Position numbers and translations under genes: made by a program. From contig JAJFMK010000056.1 of NCBI GenBank assembly GCA_021772215.1, positions 1 through 11,156 on the forward strand: DNA of 11,156 bases. The letters run 5' to 3'. Shown piece by piece: positions 5,777-11,156 of this stretch. Under the pieces are notes generated by a model, which was not told the DNA's origin, did not search any database, and saw only the letters and a program-made list of their open reading frames with translations. Source of the DNA: Chlamydiota bacterium (GTDB taxonomy: Bacteria; Chlamydiota; Chlamydiia; Chlamydiales; JAJFMK01). The first letter of the stretch is position 1; each line of letters begins with the position of its first letter.

Positions 5777-7233
5777 ACAAAAACGGCGTAGACAAGGTAG
5801 GAGACGATGATGAACATCGTTGTGGAGAGAAGGTCATTGAAGGCCGTAACAATAGGGCCGGACGCGACGGCGGGGTCAATATTTACACGATTGAAGAGAA
5901 TAGGTGAAAAGGTTCCCAAAATTGTGGCAGTAACGCAGGCGACAAAGAGACCGGCCGAGACCATCAAGGTGATGATCCAGGGGTCTATGGGGATCTGGTA
6001 GATGCCAAACGTGTTGAGCAGGTAGATCAGGGTGCCGCAGGTAAGTCCAAAAATGAGACCGATCGTCGTGCCCACAATAATCTCTGCCACCATAGCGTCA
6101 CGCTTGGAGATGCGATCGAGGTCTCCCGTTGCCATCCAGCGCACCAAGATGGTACTGCACTGCAGGCCTACATTGCCGCTAAGCATATTTGTGAGGGGAA
6201 CGAAGAAAGGAACAAAGGCGAACCAGTAGCGATCTTTAAAGTGGGTCATGATGACACTTGTGGTAATACCGGCGCAAAGGGTCACAACGAGGAAGGGACA
6301 GCGGAAGAGAATACGGTTGATCAGCGGCTCATCTTCTGAGACCTCTTCAGCGGTACCGGCAAAGTTGGCGATCGTCTCGTCAGCAATGTCACGCATCGCA
6401 TCGACAGCATCTTCATAGGAGATCACCCCAACTAGTCTCTCTTGATCATCCACGACGGGAAGGGCGGGAATAGAGTAGCGGTCAACAAGATCCACAACAT
6501 CGTCACGGTCGGTTTCCGGGTGAACAATATGGTGGACAGGAGCCATCACTGAGCGGATCGGCAGCTCTCTTGGACTGATGATTAAGTTACGGTCAGGAAC
6601 CGATCCGATCAGCTGCTTATCTTCGTTGACGATGAAGATGCGCGATGTGAGGTCAATGCCGGGCTGGTTGCGAATTGCCGCAGCTACCTGACCGATCGTC
6701 GCTGTAATCGGGAAGGCGAAAAACTCGTTGCTCATCAGACGACCGGCAGTGTAGCGTCCATGCGCCTGCAGCTCACAAATCTTTTGGGATCTTTTAGGAG
6801 AGAGGCGATCTAAAATACGCTTTAGGCGGCGGTCGGATAGATCTTCGAGCACTTCGACAGCCTCGTCAGGAGGCATCGCCTCGATAAGGTTGACGATCTC
6901 CTTGTCGGGAAGCTGTCTAAAAATTGCGCCGCGGGTATTACTTCCCGTATGGATCATAAAGATGATCTTAGCGGGAAGGTCGGGGAGATTATCGTAGATG
7001 ATCCAGCGGGCGTTGGGAGGAAGCCTTGTGACCGCCTTTGCTAAGTCAATCGGGTCAAAATCATTAGCGATCTGAGCCACATCATGAAGAGTGATCTGGC
7101 CAGTATGAGGCTCAATCGCATTTTCGAGCCGCTCATCGATATAGTCGTCGATCTCTTCCGTCGTCGGGACGTCGTAGATCTCGCTTACCTCAAGCTCTTC
7201 ATCAAAATTTTTTTCTAGCTCTTCGTCAATCAT
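5773..7233 (-). CDS. mgtE: MgtE-family magnesium channel/transporter
   Basis: A 486-residue homodimeric Mg2+ channel of the inner membrane, slightly longer than the usual 450 residues because of an acidic N-terminal extension (about 1-40). Domains in order: helical MgtE_N (about 42-160), CBS1 (about 166-225), CBS2 (about 227-285), connecting plug helix (about 286-305), then five membrane helices (about 306-486). Signature features are SGNVGLQCSTILVRWMATGD (352-371) and, in the last helix, SGPIVTAFND (458-467). D467 sits at the position of the pore aspartate that binds Mg2+ in this family. The cytosolic N and CBS domains normally close the pore when Mg2+ is high, so gating is likely post-translational. 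I see no M-box riboswitch: only 35 bases separate it from the upstream TPR gene, with which it probably shares a transcript. No strong Shine-Dalgarno is seen before ATG 7233. Confidence 0.95.
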   Translation of the reverse strand: MIDEELEKNFDEELEVSEIYDVPTTEEIDDYIDERLENAIEPHTGQITLHDVAQIANDFDPIDLAKAVTRLPPNARWIIYDNLPDLPAKIIFMIHTGSNTRGAIFRQLPDKEIVNLIEAMPPDEAVEVLEDLSDRRLKRILDRLSPKRSQKICELQAHGRYTAGRLMSNEFFAFPITATIGQVAAAIRNQPGIDLTSRIFIVNEDKQLIGSVPDRNLIISPRELPIRSVMAPVHHIVHPETDRDDVVDLVDRYSIPALPVVDDQERLVGVISYEDAVDAMRDIADETIANFAGTAEEVSEDEPLINRILFRCPFLVVTLCAGITTSVIMTHFKDRYWFAFVPFFVPLTNMLSGNVGLQCSTILVRWMATGDLDRISKRDAMVAEIIVGTTIGLIFGLTCGTLIYLLNTFGIYQIPIDPWIITLMVSAGLFVACVTATILGTFSPILFNRVNIDPAVASGPIVTAFNDLLSTTMFIIVSYLVYAVFV

Positions 7234-7268
7234 GGGAATATTAGAATACAGTCCCTTTTAGTTTATTA

Positions 7269-9269
7269 CTAGTGGCCGAGCTGCTCAATGAACTGTGTGA
7301 AGCCGTCACTTTTTCTTACCGCCTCGAGCCACTCATCTTCTAAAAGGTCCTGTAAGGGAGGCAGGGCTTGCGCCTGTAGCGCCTTTTGCAGATAGTGAAG
7401 GCTCGCCTCAAACTCTCCTTTGATAGAGTGAAGGCAGGCGAGATTATAGAGAGCGTGCAGATTGCCCAGCGAGAGGGCGCGAAGGAGTCTTTCCTCTGCT
7501 AAAGCCATAAAAGCCATACCCTCTTCGGGCTTCGCCGGCTCCCTCACAAGCTCGGCAAAGTGAATCAGTGCCACGGCCCAGTCGTTCCAGACAAAGTCAT
7601 CTTCAGGATCTTCGGCAATGATCGATTCAAAAAGCTCAAGGGCATTTTTAAACGACTCCACATCAGAGGTGATCTCACCGAGGTGAGTGTGAGCCAGAGC
7701 GAGGTGAAACTTTCCTTGGGGATAGTCGGGATCTAAGATGAGCACCTTAGTCAAAATCTGAATTGACTGCTCATAGTAGAGAGGATCTAACGTTAAGTCG
7801 CCCAAAAAATCTAAAGCGGAGCCTAGGTTAAAGACCACCTGAGGGTCGATACTCGAGGCCTCTTTTTCCTGGAGGTGCTGACGAATTGCACGGTCAAAGC
7901 GCTCGATAGCCCCCTCAACGAGCCGTCTGTCGAGCTGATATTCTCCTAGCTTCAAAAGGGTGTATCCCCACTCATTCCAAAAGTGCGGCATGAGTTCGCT
8001 TGCGACATCCTCGGCGGTCTGAAAAAAGCGGTGCGCCTTTTCAAGGCAGCCAAAATCTTGATGCATCTCTCCCAAGGAGAGATAGCTAGCTGCCAGTCCC
8101 CACCAAAGGTGCCAATCTGACTGGTTGAGAGAGACTCCATTTTGAAACTTATCAATCGCCTCAAAGAGATAGGTGGGATCTTGAAAATAGTTAGAGAGCT
8201 CATTGAGTGTGTTTCCTATCAAAAGATAGAGCTTTGGATCATCGGTGATAAACATCAAAGCGTAGCTGAGCTTCTCATGAGCTTCACGTAGGTAATCCAC
8301 ATTTTCGCATAAAACACCTGCCAATAGCAGCGCTTCAGCCCAATGGATCAACACGGCCTCGACATCTGAGGTGAGCTTGGCTGACTTATCAAACTTGTCA
8401 AAAGACTCCTCTAAAAGAGCTACGCTACGCTTAACGTTGCCCGCCTCTTTTAAAAGAAGACCGAAGCTTAGCCAAAAGGGAGCCATCTCATAACAGCACT
8501 TCACTCCTCTAGAGAAGAGAGTATGCCCCTTTTCCAAAAGCTTGTCCTCTCTCGTCAAAGAGTAACCCTGCTGGCAAGCTTTGGCATATTCAAAGAGATA
8601 GGAGAGCTCGTCGACCATAGAGCTGACCTCCTCTTTCTCAAATTGCAAAAAGCTTTTTTCAAAAAATTCCTTTTGACTGAGCAACTCACCCAGCTTGGCG
8701 TAAGCGATGGCGAGCTCGAAATGGGTATTAAATCCCTCCTCAATAGCTCTTTCAAGAAGAGAGGCCGCAACGTGAAAATCTTGCGGTTCTCCTGATTGCT
8801 CCCCTAAAACGAGCTGAAAAAGTCCTATCTGCCAGACGGGCGCATTTTGACTGTTGGCAATCTGTAAAATCGTACTAAGAAGCTCTTCAGACTGATTGAC
8901 AAGATCGGCTCTCTTCAAGTCATCGGAACTTAGCATAAGCTGCTCTTTATAAGTCGCCAAAAGTTGGTCGTCTCTTTCCTTAGAGCTTGGCAGGCGAAGC
9001 AGGGATAAAAACTTTTTTGATAGAACAAAAGAATCAAGGGGGGCAATCTGGCTAGCAAGGTTCAAAGAGCGCAGCGCCTCATCGTTCGATTTTGGGCCAA
9101 GGGAGTCCCCCTGCTTCACAAAGAGAAGCGCAAGCTTTTGTCTTTCAGTCTCTTGAATCCCTTTCCAGAGCTTTGGATCCAAATAGAGCTCCAGCTCCTT
9201 GAAGTTGGAGCTCTTCTCGATCTCATCGAGCAAAGAGAGGGTTATCTTCTTTTTTTTCATCCCACCCAT
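7269..9269 (-). CDS. Large cytosolic TPR-repeat protein with a 41-residue period
   Basis: A 666-residue, all-helical protein without signal peptide or membrane helix. From about residue 347 to 640 it carries clear tetratricopeptide-like units. Several recur every 41-42 residues, each with a W/F-x-x-LG first helix, a GE-x-x-x-D turn and an A-x-x-x-F second helix: starts near 347 (LYLLIGNTL), 389 (WWGLAASYLSLGE), 431 (WNEWGYTLLKLGE), 479 (VFNLGSALDFLGD), 520 (KFHLALAHTHLGE), 561 (WNDWAVAL). A canonical 34-residue unit follows near 607 (LYNLACLHSIKGEF). More diverged units occupy 60-340. TPR arrays bind partner proteins; the partner is unknown. ATG 9269 is given, but ATG 9260 (MKKKKITLSLL) is plausible, because the candidate promoter would start transcription near 9272, leaving almost no leader for the first. 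It heads a probable operon with mgtE and the methyltransferase. Confidence 0.88.
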   Translation of the reverse strand: MGGMKKKKITLSLLDEIEKSSNFKELELYLDPKLWKGIQETERQKLALLFVKQGDSLGPKSNDEALRSLNLASQIAPLDSFVLSKKFLSLLRLPSSKERDDQLLATYKEQLMLSSDDLKRADLVNQSEELLSTILQIANSQNAPVWQIGLFQLVLGEQSGEPQDFHVAASLLERAIEEGFNTHFELAIAYAKLGELLSQKEFFEKSFLQFEKEEVSSMVDELSYLFEYAKACQQGYSLTREDKLLEKGHTLFSRGVKCCYEMAPFWLSFGLLLKEAGNVKRSVALLEESFDKFDKSAKLTSDVEAVLIHWAEALLLAGVLCENVDYLREAHEKLSYALMFITDDPKLYLLIGNTLNELSNYFQDPTYLFEAIDKFQNGVSLNQSDWHLWWGLAASYLSLGEMHQDFGCLEKAHRFFQTAEDVASELMPHFWNEWGYTLLKLGEYQLDRRLVEGAIERFDRAIRQHLQEKEASSIDPQVVFNLGSALDFLGDLTLDPLYYEQSIQILTKVLILDPDYPQGKFHLALAHTHLGEITSDVESFKNALELFESIIAEDPEDDFVWNDWAVALIHFAELVREPAKPEEGMAFMALAEERLLRALSLGNLHALYNLACLHSIKGEFEASLHYLQKALQAQALPPLQDLLEDEWLEAVRKSDGFTQFIEQLGH

Positions 9270-9278
9270 AGCGCGCCC

Positions 9279-9307
9279 ATTATAGACTATTTACTCTACT
9301 TCGTCTA
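9279..9307 (-). promoter_or_regulatory. Candidate promoter of the TPR-mgtE-methyltransferase unit
   Basis: On the minus strand TAGACG (9307-9302, four of six to the -35 consensus), a 17-base spacer, and perfect TATAAT (9284-9279) are present. Predicted start is near 9272. The leader would be very short (about 3 bases to ATG 9269, about 12 to ATG 9260, the latter preceded directly by GGGTGGG). Confidence 0.5.
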
Positions 9308-9316
9308 GGAGACATT

Positions 9317-9340
9317 AAAAAATTCGGTCGGGCCGCTTTT
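9317..9340 (-). terminator. Weak intrinsic terminator candidate downstream of the DUF255 gene
   Basis: Read on the minus strand: an A run, GCGG, loop CCCGA, CCG, AA, then six T residues. A 3-base GC stem could be extended by A-run/T-run pairing. It lies about 117 bases past the DUF255 stop and just before the TPR promoter, a sensible place for termination, but the stem is short. The rest of 9341-9456 shows only short inverted repeats (CTGATTT 9363-9369 with AAATCAG 9408-9414) and no gene. Confidence 0.3.
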
Positions 9341-9456
9341 ATGCCCTTTTGCCCCAATTTGACTGATTTCATAGGTCCCCTACTAAATCATAGTATGCGA
9401 ACTTATTAAATCAGCCAACTTGAAGCAAAATCATCATAAAATCGACTGCAACCGAC

Positions 9457-11156
9457 TTATTCAATATCTCCTAACTGTTTCACAATCGCCTCTATCCCCA
9501 CAACAGGCTCTTTGCAATGATTTTGTTGACAGAGATAGAGGGTGCTCTTCGCCTTAGGCTCAAACTCTTTGAGGTAGGGCAGAAGGGTTTGGATTTTTTC
9601 ATCCTCTTTGTCAAAAATCACTAGAGCCATATGCGGAATATGGCGAGAAAAGACTTCTTTGATCAATCTCTCTTTGGCTCCCTCCTCTCCTCCGAGGGCG
9701 ATGACAAGAGTCGTGGCTTTTTGGTCATAGTAGCGCATCAAATTCATCACCTGGTAGGTAAAGCCGGGAGAGTAACTTCCCAGCTGGCGGCTCACAGAGC
9801 AAAAGACCTTCTCAGCGTCAGTTTGATAGTCTAAATTGCGCGTTACTTGCGCCAGACGAAGCAGGTTTTCTGCCTGAATGCTATTGCCGCTCGGCTCGGC
9901 TCCGTCAGAAAATTGAACTTTTCGTACGATGAGATGAGGATCGGTTCCATCTGTCTGATAATACCCGCCTTCCGGAATGAGAAACTGTGAATTTAAGATA
10001 TCTGTGAAGTTCAGTGCCCACTCAAGGTAGAGATGATCGCCCGTTGTCTCAAAGAGGGTGATGAGCCCCTTAATCATGTAGGCGTAGTCCTCTAAATTAC
10101 CGGAATAGGAGCTATCTCCATCACGGTAACGGCGCAGGAGTTTTTCTCCATCCCACATGTTTGTTAAAATGAAGTGGGCTGCCCTCTTGGCCTCTTCAAT
10201 ATAGCGCTTCTCCCCTAAGGTTGCCCCTGCTTTCGCCAGAGCATCTATCACAAGCCCGTTCCAGGATGTGAGAACCTTATCATCTGTAAAGGGAGGCACT
10301 CTCTTTTGTCTCTCCTTTAGAAGAGTTATCTTCGCCTTTTCAAGCTGCTCTTTGAACTGCTCTTCAGGGACGGCATATTTATGACAAAACTCCTCTATGC
10401 TGTCACTGGCAAAGAGAACATTCCTCCCTTCGAAATTACCCATTTGGGAGACATCATAGTAGAGGCAGATCAGATCGACCCAATCGGGGTCGAGAAGTTT
10501 TTGTACCTCATCAGTTGTCCAGGTGTAGTAGAGCCCTTCGTGGCCTTCACTATCGGCATCTTGAGCCGAATAGAAGCCGCCCTTGGCATCTTGCATCTCA
10601 CGGAGAAGATAGGCGAAGATCTCTTTGACCACTTCGCCATAGCTCTCGCGCTTTTCAGCAACGTAAGCCTCTAAATAGCAAGAGGCTAAGAGGGCGTTAT
10701 CATAGAGCATCTTCTCAAAGTGTGGGATCTGCCACCTCTCATCAACAGCATATCTCGAAAAGCCGCCACCGAGATGGTCAAAGATTCCGCCGCGATGCAT
10801 CGTCTCTAACCCCTTCTCAACTAAGAACAGGGCGCGGCCATCCTGTTTCCACTTGGCATAGCGAAGGAGAAAAAGATTTTGATAGGCGAGAGGAAACTTG
10901 GGAGCTCCCTTCAAGCCTCCGTTGATGGGATCGGAAATTTTGTAGAAGATCTCGGCGGTGTTTTCCACCTCCTCTTTAGGGGGAAGCTTACCCTCCTCTT
11001 CGACCTTCTGATTCTCTTTAAAGACTCCAACGATCTGGTCCGCCTGTTCGATAAGCTTCTGTCTCTCATCCCCAGACCAGACCTCATGGATGTGCTCTAC
11101 AAGATCTGTTAGCCCCATCAGTCCCTGCCGACTCTTGGGCGGCAGGTAGGTGGCGG
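9457..11156 (-). CDS. DUF255/YyaL-type thioredoxin-like and (alpha/alpha)6-barrel protein, N-terminus outside the window
   Basis: The C-terminal 565 residues of a family normally near 680-700 residues long (YyaL in bacteria, SPATA20 in animals). The frame is open to the right edge: before the internal Met at 11118 it reads ATYLPPKSRQGL, matching the GGTYFPP-type end of the DUF255 thioredoxin-like domain. The true start and any CxxC therefore lie beyond the window. Counting from that Met, family signatures are KFPLAYQNLFLLRYA (74-88), GGIFDHLGGGFSRYAVDE (110-127), PHFEKMLYDNALLA (132-145), GGFYSAQDADSEGHEGLYYTW (180-200), DDKVLTSWNGLVIDALA (279-295), NLEDYAYMIKGL (341-352) and DGAEPSGNSIQAENLLRLA (405-423). 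The C-terminus has YLCQQNHCKEPV (528-539). The barrel resembles N-acylglucosamine 2-epimerase/cellobiose-epimerase folds; the reaction is not established. The next gene lies 187 bases away on the same strand behind its own promoter. Confidence 0.93.
   Translation of the reverse strand, partial: ATYLPPKSRQGLMGLTDLVEHIHEVWSGDERQKLIEQADQIVGVFKENQKVEEEGKLPPKEEVENTAEIFYKISDPINGGLKGAPKFPLAYQNLFLLRYAKWKQDGRALFLVEKGLETMHRGGIFDHLGGGFSRYAVDERWQIPHFEKMLYDNALLASCYLEAYVAEKRESYGEVVKEIFAYLLREMQDAKGGFYSAQDADSEGHEGLYYTWTTDEVQKLLDPDWVDLICLYYDVSQMGNFEGRNVLFASDSIEEFCHKYAVPEEQFKEQLEKAKITLLKERQKRVPPFTDDKVLTSWNGLVIDALAKAGATLGEKRYIEEAKRAAHFILTNMWDGEKLLRRYRDGDSSYSGNLEDYAYMIKGLITLFETTGDHLYLEWALNFTDILNSQFLIPEGGYYQTDGTDPHLIVRKVQFSDGAEPSGNSIQAENLLRLAQVTRNLDYQTDAEKVFCSVSRQLGSYSPGFTYQVMNLMRYYDQKATTLVIALGGEEGAKERLIKEVFSRHIPHMALVIFDKEDEKIQTLLPYLKEFEPKAKSTLYLCQQNHCKEPVVGIEAIVKQLGDIE

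Noticed and set aside
7234..7268. Possible magnesium riboswitch (M-box) upstream of mgtE
   Set aside because: Only 35 bases are available and they form just a small imperfect hairpin; an M-box needs well over 100 bases.
8523..8795. 90-residue plus-strand open frame inside the TPR gene
   Set aside because: No family features, fully antisense to a long coherent repeat protein.
9341..9456. Small RNA gene in the gap between the DUF255 and TPR genes
   Set aside because: Only short scattered inverted repeats and no promoter-plus-terminator pair enclosing them.
10381..10674. 97-residue plus-strand open frame inside the DUF255 gene
   Set aside because: It lies antisense to a stretch with strong family signatures and has no recognisable motif or promoter; a shadow frame.

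Overview
The window looks like a gene-dense chromosomal stretch from a Gram-negative-type bacterium. It has intermediate GC, tight gene packing and several 4-base start/stop overlaps. The gene mix is an MgtE magnesium transporter, an RlmB-like rRNA methylase, a large cytosolic TPR protein, a DUF255/YyaL-type protein, and several small proteins I cannot place, one of them multi-pass and Inc-like. This would fit an environmental chlamydia (Parachlamydiales-like host-associated bacterium). That placement is an impression from gene style, not proof. I see no phage, integrase, IS element, CRISPR array, rRNA or tRNA.

Left block, minus strand (3106 down to 1): a HAD-family phosphatase, a 131-residue unknown protein that starts inside the HAD stop codon (GTGA overlap, strong Shine-Dalgarno), a 662-residue KefB-type CPA2 cation/proton antiporter with RCK domains, and the first 18 codons of another protein that overlaps the antiporter stop by 8 bases. 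The spacing suggests one transcription unit. A 67-base AT-rich gap with a perfect inverted repeat separates it from the divergent plus-strand genes.

Middle, plus strand: an unknown protein of about 153 residues, then an RlmB/TrmH-type 2'-O-ribose methyltransferase with a readable promoter and Shine-Dalgarno. Facing them on the minus strand is a 159-residue hydrophobic protein with a consensus -10 box. The interval 4904-5113 holds a decayed copy of the 3' end of the 153-residue gene and three tandem 8-base units.

Right block, minus strand (11156 down to 5114): a DUF255/YyaL-like protein whose N-terminal thioredoxin-like domain lies outside the window, a 187-base gap with a candidate terminator and a candidate promoter, then a probable three-gene operon: a 41-residue-period TPR protein, MgtE, and a SAM methyltransferase whose motif order resembles the DOT1 family.

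Most genes are ordinary housekeeping or transport functions. I did not find a clearly new multi-gene system. The items most worth a second look are the DOT1-like methyltransferase coupled to mgtE, the paralog remnant at about 5002-5082, and the Inc-like membrane protein.
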